DNA from: Apis mellifera | Lineage: Eukaryota; Arthropoda; Insecta; Hymenoptera; Apidae | Direction of reading: 5' to 3' | DNA: 64,000 nucleotides | Assembly: GCF_003254395.2 (NCBI RefSeq) | Contig: NC_037653.1 | Span: forward strand, 2,418,001 to 2,482,000 | Shown here: piece by piece, positions 36,402 through 49,012 of the stretch | How positions within the stretch are numbered: the first letter of the stretch is position 1 | Layout of the letters: every line of letters starts with the position of its first letter | Program-made: the position numbers and the translations under genes | Notes under the pieces: generated by a model | What the model saw: only the letters and a program-made list of their open reading frames with translations | The model's database searches: none | Told to the model about the DNA's origin: nothing

Positions 36402-38951
36402 GGTCGCCTGATTTTAATTGAATTATAATTAAATGCACATAAATATTGTTACAACGATCGAAAATCGTTTGCATGATCTGCATATGTTCTATTGCATGTA
36501 AAGGTCCCGAAAACGCAATTGCAATATCATCAAGATTTGTAACGGAATTTCATTGAATTTTTGTGCAAATGAATAGTAAATTTAAATGAAAAGGAATGAT
36601 TTTGTTGTTTTCCAGTAGTATTTCGATCTCTTATATTCAAATCTTTTTTTGTCGAGCTAGTCTTTTAAAAGTTTATAATATTTAAAATTCAATTATAATA
36701 AATCTTTTTATAAATTAAATCAAATAAATATAATTATGATAATATGTAATAAAAAAAAATCAATAAAAATAATTAATATATAAATAAGCGAATAAATAAA
36801 TGAATGAATGAATGAATAATTACGGAATTGTGTTAATTTGAAATAAATTTTACGAGAATAAATTCAAATTCATCAAAAATTTCCATATTTTTAAAATTTA
36901 TATAAAGTGTTAATTTCAATCTGTTCAAATTTCGATGGTTTGATAGAAAATGTGTGTTTTCTGGAGCAACTTGCTTTTTATAGAATATCACTGTTTACGA
37001 AGTTTGGCGAAAATTTCCGATTTTTGCCGATTCCATGTTATGTTTTACATGTATATACTATATATGTGGTAATACGATAATTTAAAATAACCTCTAAATT
37101 TTTATTTTTTAATTTTCTCATACATATTAACTTAAAATTAACATATTGTTTAACTCGTGTTTAAGTTTATATCAGGTAAAAATTTAAAAATAATTTAAAA
37201 GTAAAATATTTCAAAATATATTTTAATTTATGTTTATTACTTAATCAATTAAAAACATTAAATATCCAGATGAATATATTATAAAAATAACGAATCAAGA
37301 AGTAATTATTATTTATCTCTTAATTAAATATTTGTTATTGATACAAAATTCAAGGATAAATATTAAGCAATAAGTGAATTAATAATTATAGTAACAAAAA
37401 AATTATAAATAATAGTAAATAATAATTGTTTCCATGTAACAAATACATTAAATTATATTTTACATAAAATATTCTGTGTACGAAATTATTGTGTTATTTT
37501 AAAAATAATATTATTTTTTTCAAAACACTCTTCTCAAAATGGTTTCAAGAAATCAAATCCTAATCCGATATTCGCATATTTCTATATCAATTTTCCATCA
37601 TATATAATGGAATCCATGATCCATTGTATTTGCGACTGCTTTTTCACAAAGATTTTCATAAATATCGAAATTATACTTTAAGAATTATTTATATCTTTTA
37701 TATAATATTTTTTTTCCCCGATGGATTTTTTACGCTCCTCTTTTTTGCCATAATTTAATATTAATCCTAACATTTTCAATATTAATTAAATTTTAATATT
37801 TTTACGACCAATTACAAGTATCGACGCACATTATTATATTCATTATTCATGTAATTATAATTCTATCGTTATTTGAATGAGAAAAACAACCATATAAAGA
37901 ACTATTAATAACACAATGCTATTCAACAGATAAATTATCTTATTGAAATTTAAGAATGTGTGATAAATTATAGTTAAATATGAAAAATCTTCAAAATTGA
38001 ATATAAAAAAAAAGTATCGTGCAATATTGAATATATTTGAAATAAGCAACATTTACAAAATTGTTAGAAAATTCGTAAATGAATATTTCTCGTTCATTTC
38101 TCATTTCGACTTCTTTTACAACTTGTTAACAACGTGTAAAATTAAAAACTGTCAACTGTCCAAAATTGAAACGTAGAGAACAATAATTTTTCAAATATTT
38201 CGTCTCTCTATATAACGGAGTAAAAGCAATATTTTTTTTCCTTTTTTCATTATTTTGAAAACTTATAATGATATTCAATAGTAAACATGTCCGTTTAAAT
38301 AAAATAAATTAATCATAACACAATGACTTTCATTAACTGACTTGTGTCACTGAGTTTGAATAGTAATTAAAAAACATGGTATCTTTTATAACGATACCAT
38401 CGAGTTACCATTGAAATTTATTCTCTTGTTTTTCCTCTTAAAAAGACGAGAGAGAGAGAGAGAAAAAAAATAGCATAACTTCACCCGATAATTGCACCAC
38501 CTACGAACCGTGGAAAATTATTTGCATTTATGAAATCGGGCCTCTGAAAATGTAAAAGAGAAAAAAAAAAAATAACAACAAAAATTAATATTTTACGAGT
38601 TCGCATTCTTCTGCAAAATTCGTTGTTATTAGACGCGAATTACGCGCAATAATCCTTTCGAAAATTGTGGAAGGGAGCCACAAGATTAATGAAAGTGGAT
38701 GTAATCGACGATCGGTAATTTAACGGTAATTGCATAATTAAGCCGGGACAAAAGTGTTATTACGTGTCTCTTCCATTGCGAACGCAATGGAAACAAGGAT
38801 TTCGAGTGTTCTTTAACTGTTATACGGTTATCAACGTTCACTTCGAGTCATTTGAAACACGGTTTCGTTTCGTTCGAGTATATTTCGAATATTTTAACAC
38901 GTTTAACAAATTTGTGCCTTGAATTTTCGAAGGCTGTCACATACACAAGAG

Positions 38952-39122
38952 TGTATTATTCCTGATCGAAATATCTTTATGTGCAATATAATATAAATTA
39001 AATTTAAACGTTTGAGAGGTTATATTGCACGCGTATCAATACGTGTGTTATTCCTGGTCGAAATATTTTTATTATAAATTCAAACGTTCGAGAGGTTATG
39101 TTGCACATACATATTAATACGT
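38952..39122. repeat. Tandem duplication, ~93 and ~78 bp copies
   Basis: Both copies share TATTCCTG(A/G)TCGAAATAT, then CAAACGTTCGAGAGGTTAT or its variant, then TTGCAC and AATACGTG. The second copy lacks about 15 bp of AT-rich sequence in the middle. No coding capacity. Confidence 0.7.
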
Positions 39123-39423
39123 GATTATTAATATATATTTGAGTAGTATATAAGAGTCGAAGTTATTGAAGCAAAAATAAATATATAAAAGATGGTATAA
39201 ACGAACGTTGATTGACGTTTATTTATCAAGTTATAATTGCAAATCGAAGTTTTGCAATAATCGAGGTGATACGTAAATAAAGTGAGACAGTTCTCTCTCT
39301 CGTCTCGCTTCGTCGTAACGCAAAATAGATTATGAATAAACGATAATGTACTTCTTAACTCTTTTGTACAACCAACTTTTTTTACATAATAAAACAATTA
39401 CGAACAAGTCGTTTATCCCATTC

Positions 39424-39425
<2 letters not shown>

Positions 39426-39490
<65 letters not shown>
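39426..39490. repeat. (TA)n microsatellite, about 32 units
   Basis: The longest pure dinucleotide run in the window. Confidence 0.95.
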
Positions 39491-39495
<5 letters not shown>

Positions 39496-42400
39496 CTCAA
39501 ATAAGAATAGCATAACTAAACAAGATAATATATTATAATTAATGATAATTTTTTTTTAAACTATATTCAAGTTTGATACGTAATCCAACGTCTAAAAGTA
39601 TAAATTATTTGTAAATTGTTTGTAAATCGCTGTACATGCATCCTCTTTTTAAATTTTAAATATATTTAAAATTAAATAAACGTAAAGTATAACACAGTTG
39701 AAATTGTAAATATTTATTCAATCGTTTATCGAACGTATAATTTTCAAACTATCGAGAATAAATTATTGTATATTTTGATTATACATTTTTTTAAATACAC
39801 GCGAAGAAAAAAATTTTTGTCGATTCGATAATACGTGTTCTTAAGAAACGAGGGGGGGGATCAAAAATATTGGTTGGATTTGATAAAAACTTGGACATTC
39901 TCACCCCATTACCTTCCTTCGTAGAATATTATTCTGTCCCTCCATCTCTCCTCACGTATGCCAGTACAGCCAGCTTCATCAGCCTAAGGGCACTGTCACT
40001 GATACAACGTGTAAGATAATGGCACCGGTATCGTGTTCATTAGCAGCAATGTGTCGCGGGACTTTCAATGAAGATCGCTGCAACTCTGATTAAACCTTTG
40101 AACCATTATGTGCTCGAAAAATATATTCACAATTGCAAATGGAAATTGAAAATTCAACGCGTAAATCTTAAAACAATTATTTTAATTCGCATGAAATTTG
40201 AAGAATTGAAAAAGAAAACAATTTATAATTATTCATATATATGATATATATATTTAAATCTAGATAAATGTAATTACAACGGTAAATATAAATTTTTGTC
40301 AAAAATGATGAATTGTAAATTTGTTAAAGATGATATATGTATAAAGACAGTTTGTTTATCGAGTATTTATTAAAAATAGAAATTTTTCAAGATCTTCAGG
40401 CGTGTGCTTCAATGCCATTACATTTTCCTTGAATATTATTCAAGTTATTGATTATTACACAGATCCTTCAAGCATTACGCATACGTTTAACGTTTAACGA
40501 GTTACCTTGTGTCTGATAATTGTACGAGCATCGTTCAACATAACGTAAATTCTTAAATTAATAATTATAGATCAGATATAAAGTAATATTATTACACGCT
40601 TATGTGATATAAAGTGTGATAATATAAAGTAAGCGTGATAATATAAAGTAGCTAATTATACTTTTTATGATCCATATATTAAATGTATAATTTAATGTAT
40701 TCCCCTTTTTATATTTCTTCATCATTCCATTTAATGAAATAAAGTGTGAAAAATTCACTCACTACGGTTCTATGTCTTTTCCACATCTTTGATAAAACGT
40801 GAAGGAAAAAATGCTGAACTCGTATAAAAAGGATCAAGAGGATCTTAGAGTTTTATGTTTGAATCAAATTATTATGGTATAGTGGAGTGCAAAATAGATT
40901 TTTTCAACGCTGTATTTATTCTATCCCACCCCTTTCACATATAAAATAATACGCAAAATATACTGTAATGGCCAGAGTTTTACTCTTTTTCTTGAATTCT
41001 TAAGATTCAACGAGGAATTAAGTCCACGTTAAAATCCAATTGTTGGAACTATTTACAAACTATCGAGTTCATTGCATAATTTCGAAAGAATTTAACGCAA
41101 TTAAGGAAAAATTGCTTAAATTGATCCGTGTCATCTGCATATCGTATGAATAAGCTTAAGTAAGGTTACCAGCGATTGACAGATGGGCCAACAAGTCGTG
41201 ATAGTGCCATTCCGTGTTTGTTCGAAACTTTTGCAAATCAAATCCATTATCACCGCTTGTACTTTCGAAACAACAGTGTCATTCACCCACTTCGATCGAA
41301 TTCTTCGCTCCAGCGGGATGTTGAAAAACTTGAGCGGCCTAGGGGAAATCTAGGGGAAAAATTAGTTTTTCTTTTTTTTACTCATAGAGAAAAAGAATTT
41401 TTTTACAATTTTTTTCTTTTTTAATTCCACGTTAAAATTACACCACAGACTTGGACGTATTGAATATTTTAATTATTTAACAAAAAATAAACAACAATGA
41501 TCTCCCCCTTTTAAAATATTTACTTAAAGATTTTATTATTTTTATTCGAAATAAAATTATTTCGATTATTTTATTTTAGCTTTTGTATGCAAAAATTGCA
41601 AAAAGGATCACATTATGCAGACTTATGCAAAGATACAAAGCATGATGTACATTTTTGCAAATTCATCGTGCATAATGTACCTGCATCATAAGTACATTTT
41701 CCGGTTTTCTTTGAATATAGTAATAATATATTTGAATGTGCGATAGAAATTATGCAAATAAACAATTTATGGCAATATATGACGAACAATAAATATATGA
41801 TCCCGAGATTAATAATCGTGAAAGATTATGAATTATAAATTCTTGCAAATCTTTAAATGAATCGTCTTCATTTTGGCGCCAAAAATGTTCAAACGAATGA
41901 ATTAATTATACGATGCTTATTTTTTCATCATTTATTTCTTATATATTTATTTCTCATCGTAAATTCTGTTAATTGAACCCTCTTCCCCTTTTTTTTTTAG
42001 CTTAAAGTTTTGTCAACAACAAATTTTTCATTCTGAAAAATCAGCAAAATTATGTAAAAAAAATTGAATCGTGTATGTCTACGATCATTATTGATTTAAT
42101 TTAAAAACTAATTGGGGAAAAAAAGAGAAGAAAAAAGGAATCGTAGTGCGTCAACAATGATAAACGAATCTGTAATCAAGTTCTAATTGAATTATGTACC
42201 ATTATGCATTTATATATGCAAATTCACATTGAAATTGATGACGAATTTTCCTTCAACATTCTCTTTTCTTCCGAATCAGAATGATATTTTCGATTACGAA
42301 TATTGATCATTTTGCCAAAAATAATCGAACGAATTATAAATATAGATGAGAAATTCATCTATCTCTCTCTCTTTCTTTCTCTTCTCTCAAGGATGCCAAT

Positions 42401-42616
42401 ATATTCGAGAATAAAATTATAGTTGCAAAAAAATATTCCCTAGGATGAAAGATCTTAAGGGCTTAAGATGAAAGTGTCAAGAAGACTATTTTTTTTTTTT
42501 CGAAGACAACTCAACTATTTTCTTCAGATTTTCTAGAATTTCGAGAATTTATCGATAATCGAATGGAAGCAATGGTATTAAGATAAATGAGGATCGATAT
42601 AGATTCACAGAAGATA

Positions 42617-42631
42617 GGTTGAGAGCCACTG
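42617..42631 (-). repeat. Solitary hAT-type terminal end
   Basis: On the minus strand this reads CAGTGGCTCTCAACC, close to the common hAT end CAGTGGTTCTCAACC. No opposite end was found within about 1 kb, so this is at most a remnant. Confidence 0.3.
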
Positions 42632-45600
42632 CTTCAAATCGCCCTTACAACGGCCTTCATTCGATTAACCTTGACCCATTTCAGACGGAATCCATGGAAT
42701 TTCCACTCTTTTTCCTAATTTATCGAATAAATTACAAGGAAGCAAATTAACGTTCGTGCAAAATCGGATGTTGAAACTGTTTCGAGATTAATCGTTTTGT
42801 TTAATTAATTAAGTTCGAATTCAATAAACATTGAAAAATAATTTCTATTCTATTGTTGTTCTTTCTGCGTGTAAAAAAGAAACGAGGTTAAAATTAATAA
42901 GAGGAAAGAAGGAATTTTTTTTTTCTTTTTCTTTTTTTTTTTTTTTAACACGCACTTTATTTTCTTTTCTCGTTTCAACAGAGATAATTTCGTATCGAAT
43001 TAGTTAACCTCTCGAGTTTAGAAAAAGTAAAAAGTAGTAGTCGAATAAAAAGTTGATAAATTAATAAAGCCAGTTATTATCTCGTTTCTTTAATTTCTTT
43101 TTTGTTGCATAATTGGCGATTAATATTTTTTTTTCGACGATATTTAACTTTTTCTTCTTCTTCTTCTTCTTCTTCTTCTTTTTTTTTTCAATTTTTTTCA
43201 TCTCACTTGTTCATTCGCAAGACGATAATTTTAATCGAATTATTCTATTGCGCATTGAAAAAAAGGAACAATTTTTTTTCTTTTTTTTTTTTTTTCCTTC
43301 TAAATTTGATTTGAATATTAATAATTCACGTTACGATACGCATATATTTCACGCATGGACGTGCATAAAGACGTGTGTAATAAATTTCCTATGGATTGAA
43401 ATACTTCGTTTGTAATTATCGTTAGGATTCCGTTCGATCAAAACTGCGCAAAAATTTGAAATAGGTTGAAATAAATATTGAAATAATGGAATGAAAAAAT
43501 AAACGATGAAATGAATAAATGATTAATCGTAAATGAATGAAATAGAAGTAATAAGTAAAAAGTACTTCTTTTTTTTTTTTTTTATTTGCAATTCTATCAC
43601 ATTATATAATTCTCTCGAAATGGAGGGAATCAAAAAACATGAAGAAGAAGAAGAAGCAAATGTACACGTGTATAGTCGTGTTCGAATTCAATTAATTAAC
43701 ACAGAAAAATTTATTATTGAAATATTTTTAGAATAATCGTCGATGATCTAGAATGCCTATCTTTCTTGTTATTTATATAACAAGAAAAAAAATGATAATT
43801 TCAAGAACATATTCATATACAAATTGCAGGTGTATGTAAAGATGTTTATACAAATTTAGATTTTACGATATCATTGTGTATTCAAAATGATGACTAATTT
43901 ATAATGTGATTGTAATTTGATTTTTCTTTTTTTATTATTATTATTATTATTAATGATTCCTTCTGTTTGTTTTACGTGATTGGAATCGCGTAATTTTTTT
44001 TTTCTTTTTTACATCAATATTATTACTGCAAAATCTTTAAAAAAAAAAAAATTTTTATTAATAGTCATTAATAACACGTTACAACATGCAACTAGTTTCC
44101 GATAAGACGGACAATCGATGAAATGAAATATAAACATTTAATTTAAACATCAGATTCAAATTTTAAATTCATTAAATTCTACGATCGTCTGATTTATACT
44201 CAAATCGTCATAATAGGCATGCTATACTTCGTGCTAGATGCTTTACTTTTGATTTCTTGTTTTAAAAATCGTATTATATTACGTGTTTAAATTAAAAAAA
44301 AAAAAGAATACAATATTGTCAAAAAAGGATAAAAATAATTGGGAAAAAAAACTCTTTCTCTTAATAACAATATAATATAGGATGATAATCAGATAGATTA
44401 TCCTTTCGATAAATTTGTAAAAATTCGTATCCAGTCTGATATTGTTCGCATTAAAAAAATATTAATATAAATAATTATAATATAAATATTTAGAATTATT
44501 ATAATTATAAATATTATAGATATCCTCGTTTGTGATTATTCAACTTTAATAAAAATAACTTTAATAAATAAAAATTATTTATTGGATAAGTATTTGATCA
44601 CTTGCAAATTAAAAATATATCAGTTTATGTCATTTTGACATTGAATATTGAAAATATAATAGAAGGAATTTAAATAAAAGAAAGGGGAGGGAGAGAATGC
44701 TGTCAATTGCCAGATAATAAATATAACGATTGATTATTTTTATTGAGCAAGGACTTTTTCCTTTCTTTTCTTTTTCTTTTTTTCTTGCTTATATCGATCT
44801 CAAAGCAGTTTAGTATTCAATAATAATATTCAATAGTAATAAAATTCAATAGTAATAGCATAAGATCTTGGGAGATTAAGTTGGATTAAGTTCATTAGAT
44901 CTTTTGTCTGATTGAATTACAGGTTAAACCGGAATGCATTAAGCAGCTATGATATTATTGAAACATATTATCGCATGATATCTTTTGCATCGATATCCTC
45001 GTTCCTTTTTAATTTGTTAATGATAATATGGATAAATAAAATAATGTAAAAAGTGGAAAATTTTTCCCATTGACCAATAAGTTTGCATTTTTTTAAAATA
45101 GAAATTTATTTAACGATACTTGCTTTCACCTCCATGTTTTAAAATGCATATTTGAGAGTAATCAACTTTCGAGGTTATATCTGTCACAATAATTATCACT
45201 AGACTAGTGAGATGCAATTAGAGAAAAAAACTTTGACATCTTCAAAAGTTTCAATCATCTATATTTTTATTTAGAAAAATTAGACACTTTACAATTATTT
45301 ATCATTTGTCTAAAGATGATATATAAGTTTTAAATTCTTTTTTTTTGTTAACAAATTACTCGTCATTTATGTTAAAACGTTAAAAAAATATTAACAATAA
45401 ATTCAAAGAAAAATTTATCTTAATCTTTTCTTCTATATCAATATAGAATATTCCATAAACCAAATTAAAAACGCTTGAGTGAAAAAAAAAATTCAATCAA
45501 GAAAATACATGAAGTTTCAAAGAATATTAATTATTTATAAAATTTGTCGAGTTGTAACAAAAAAAAATGTAAATAGGAGAAGAGTTTTATGAATATTCAA

Positions 45601-45999
45601 AATTATAACTTTTTGATTTATTTGAAAAGAAAAATAAGCATTATCACGAGAGACGAGCAATCTTTAAAAAAAGAGAAAGGAAGAGAAAAAGAGAGAATGT
45701 ATTATGCATTATTGGAATATTTAATATTTCCCTAAGATACAGTAGTCAATAAAATATTCTACATCTGAACTTATATATACATAAATGAATTTAATAAAAT
45801 ATGCAAAATATGCAAAATTAAGTTTTTATTTTTTTATGTAAATCGAACAAACTCTATACTTTTATAATCAATTTTTTTTTTTCCTTCTTTTTATTTTTTT
45901 GCCAATCATCTATTTTAATGCACTCTTCTAAATTTGAATCTTTTTTTCTTTTCTTCTTTTTAAACAAATAAAATTAAACAAGTTTACCATCGATCGTCT

Positions 46000-46030
<31 letters not shown>

Positions 46031-46185
46031 TCGATCAAATAAATATATATATATATATTTGGAAGATGGATTCTAGAGATTCTAGTTTCAAAACAATGAA
46101 AAAAATTCATATACACATATATTCGAAAAGGTTTTAATTAACGAATTATAAATTTTTATTATTTTTAATTTTAAGCTTGTATTAG

Positions 46186-47857
46186 ATAGAGCGAGATGGC
46201 GAGAGAGCGAAAACGCTCAGCTGGGCGCGCGGCAGTGCCGTATTGCAATGTCACTTGTTGCGTACCAGTGCCCCTCGATGAAAGTGAATATATACTGATA
46301 TTTTTCTCATACATATATTTCGATTATTTCAAATGAATTTCAATATGATGTACAATGTATATAAATATAAGTGTAACGCGACTGTTGTAATTATTTTTAT
46401 ATTATTTAAAAAAAATTTTTAATTATAAAAAAATTGTAATCTATGCAATTAGTTATTTAACAGAGACTTATCTCTCGGACAAATTATAACAAATTGCACA
46501 ATATTTCGAGTTATATAAATGATTATACAATATTTCATTTAAAATGATAAATGAATCGTTGTATTTCACTCAACCTGTCGTATTTATCGAAATCCATAAA
46601 AGCATATCGAAACATACTTCGTATAAGATTTCAAATTAGAAAGGTTGAATATGTGTTTTTATATGCACAATTGCTTTTTTAATTGCTTTCGCGTGTTTCA
46701 AGAAAATCTGAAATGCTTGAATTGAATCAATTTGAATTTCAGATTATTAAATTTATCCAATCGTCAAATCACTGACAAATATTCATCTTTATTTCACTAT
46801 TGCACTAAATATTTTTCATTCTTATGCAGAGAGAAATAATAATAATCGTGCTGGATATCACTTATTAATAATCTGAATCAATATTACACGTTAATATCAC
46901 GTATCCATAAAAAAAATCGCAGTTAATCTTTTTATGCATGCTTGAATATGAATATTACAAATTCACCAATTTTATTTTTACACCTTTATTTCTAATATAC
47001 GTTACGTGAACATTACGAACGAATTGAGTCTAGAACGATTATTTTAGCAACGAGAAAGATTGTTGACCTGAGCTTTCGTATTCTTATACTTAATACACGC
47101 AAACACATCGATTTCGGATATTGCTATCTCATTTTTTCTCTCTATCCCTCGACTTTCTTTTTCTAACGCCCAGCATTCAATTATTAGCAACGCTATTTCA
47201 CTGATATATTGTCACGTCATGGAATCAATTTAAAATTTGACGAAACAATACGTATTTGAATATTTGTTTAAAATAAAGTTTCCATATAAAATTAAATTGT
47301 ACGATAATAATAATCGAAATAATTTTATTCGAAGAAATTAACTCGAATAAAAAAAAAAATAATGTATCTCGATCAAATAATTGATTCTCATATCGGAATA
47401 AAAAATATTGAATTTAAGTGAAATGGAAACAAAATTGATTTTTCAATTGGTCTATAAATTTCAAATTGATTCAAGTATCACTTAATGACTTCTTGTGTAT
47501 GTGAGGGTAAGCAAGTTTACGTCTGAAATCTCATGGAAGTATATTTGCTCCTATGGTAAGTAGGCAGATTGAGTGTCATACAACAATTCAATTATGGATT
47601 TAAATAATACGTTTGTCATCATAAAATAACTTATCTATGGATTTTATACAAAGCGTTATGTATATGTTAATATTCTGGAATTTACTTGTTCGAGGTAAGA
47701 TTTTATTAAATAAGAAGTTACATAATAATCAATTGTGCATAAAAAAAGTATCGGTATATATTTATCCTCATTGAAGGACTCCGCTACGACATTGCCAATA
47801 CGGTACTGCCACGCGCCCAGCCGAGGGTTCTCGCTCTTTCTCCGTCTCGCTCCTCCT
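46186..47857. mobile_element. 1.67-kb element with GC-rich inverted ends, no transposase
   Basis: The left arm (46186-46314) and right arm (47738-47857, inverted) match along about 120 bp. The core CTGGGCGCGCGGCAGTGCCG at 46221-46240 faces a copy with two changes within 47788-47823. The outer GAGCGAGATGG/GAGCGAGACGG and the inner AATATATACTGATA/AATATATACCGATA also pair. The interior is AT-rich with no open frame of note. It could be a non-autonomous DNA transposon or foldback element. No target duplication was established. Confidence 0.65.
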
Positions 47858-48449
47858 AACTTAACCTCCTAAGAACTTAAAATACTCATAACTCATTAAT
47901 TAAGCAGACATACGCGTATATGCAGACGTATGCGGACTTTTTTTTCATCGATGTTTCGATGTCTAAAAATCCATCCTCCAAAAAAAAAAAATGTGTCCTA
48001 CATTTTTATTAACACCCTATATATAATGATAACATAATACATTATTTATTATCTGTAAACTCTTGATCTATTGTAATTTCTATCGATAATCCAAATATGT
48101 AAATACTTTATGAATCCAGAACACAGAATTTCAATTATATCGAACATACGTCAAGTTATAAAGGAGGAAGGGAGAAGAAGGGGAGAGAAGGCGGAAAAAA
48201 AGAAAAGAAAAAAAGGAAGACGGCGAGAGAGAAAGAGGGGGAGAGAGAGATAGAGAGAAAGAGAGAGAGAGAAAGAGAAAGAGACCCGTATAATAAGAAT
48301 TACGTCAAAAAAAAGGAAAACGCAAACATTTTAGATTAGACGAAAGAAACGTAACGGTGGAGAGGAACGCACGAAATGGAAATCGGAAATCCGCTAACAT
48401 CGACTCGTATCGACCACATCGTTGTACATAACTTCAGGGGACCGGCTGG
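47858..48449. other. Upstream region of the 48.5-kb promoter
   Basis: It contains a short duplication of GCAGAC(A/G)TA around 47904-47935 and a purine-rich stretch with (GA)n runs at about 48160-48285. CpG content rises toward 48450. No gene seen. Confidence 0.4.
47936..48021 (-). repeat. Possible transposon end (TATAGGGTGTTAATAAAAAT)
   Basis: On the minus strand, TATATAGGGTGTTAATAAAA recalls the TAxAGGGTGT ends of several insect DNA elements. A similar end, GATGTATAGGGTGTTAAAAA, lies at about 28605-28624. Neither could be paired with an opposite end. Confidence 0.3.
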
Positions 48450-48495
48450 AAGGGATATAAGACTACGACTGCACAGCTTTGCGTTGTCAGACCGT
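48450..48495 (+). promoter_or_regulatory. TATA box plus initiator, probable elongase promoter
   Basis: TATAAG lies at 48456-48461 and a TCAG initiator at 48487-48490, whose A at 48489 would be the start of transcription. The distance from the TATA to this A is about 33 bases, slightly long but within the range seen in arthropod promoters. The surrounding 48.35-48.75 kb is richer in CpG than its flanks. No downstream promoter element was recognised. Confidence 0.45.
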
Positions 48496-48875
48496 AGAGG
48501 ATATCGTCCGCGGCCAAACTAAAAGGGAAAGAGAACCTTGGCATCAAACGAGTCGTGGGCACGAAACACGTATCGAAACACGGACCGAGACATTCATTCG
48601 TCTATAACCGATAACAGTTTCCACGGATTACACACGCGGTTACCGCGGTGTCCTGTTAGTGTTGTTCGTTACCGATCGGTCGTTTCATCGCTGCAACAAC
48701 GAGAGAGAAGACAACAACAATAATAACAAAGATTCCCGCGATCGTTATTTTCCTTCGAACTGACCCATCGATCTATCTTGGAAATTGGACGGAGTAGAGA
48801 CGCACGAGATAGAAAAGGCAAGAAAAGAAAAACGTATATATATATATATGTATATATATATATGTACATTCGAGT

Positions 48876-48927
<52 letters not shown>

Positions 48928-49012
48928 AGAGAAAGAGAGAGAAAGCAGTTGGTTTTTTGTTTTCGTTTTTTGTTACATCGTCGGTTAGTCGGACGAACCC
49001 TAGTCGCAACAG
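48489..49012 (+). other. Probable non-coding first exon (5' UTR) of the elongase
   Basis: The exon would run from the initiator at 48489 to the strong splice donor CAACAG|GTAAGAGT at 49012/49013. It contains short open frames, a (TATATG) stretch and a long (AG)n run, and nothing protein-like. The next plus-strand acceptor attached to a real gene is at 59486, just before the elongase start codon, so I link them by an intron of about 10.5 kb. An independent non-coding RNA is the alternative. Confidence 0.45.
48878..48923. repeat. (AG)n microsatellite in the proposed 5' UTR exon
   Basis: About 23 AG units, continued with interruptions to about 48943. If the exon is real, the run is transcribed as a GA repeat in the 5' UTR. 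Confidence 0.9.

Larger units (their letters stand above)
31621..46185. other. AT-rich intergenic DNA between DFFB and the elongase
   Basis: No exon or RNA gene was recognised on either strand. Contents: poly(T) at 34976-35000, (TA)n at 36367-36392 and 39426-39490, (TTC)n at about 43150-43180, a near-perfect hairpin at 38771-38792, a tandem duplication at 38952-39122, and a repeat fragment at 33960-33979. Somewhat CpG-richer unique patches lie at 34560-34960, 38630-38860, 39940-40090 and 41160-41350. Confidence 0.5.

Noticed and set aside
39966..39984. Resemblance to the mir-2 family seed region (CAGCCAGCTTCATCAG)
   Set aside because: It differs from the mature sequence at key positions and no precursor hairpin was seen.
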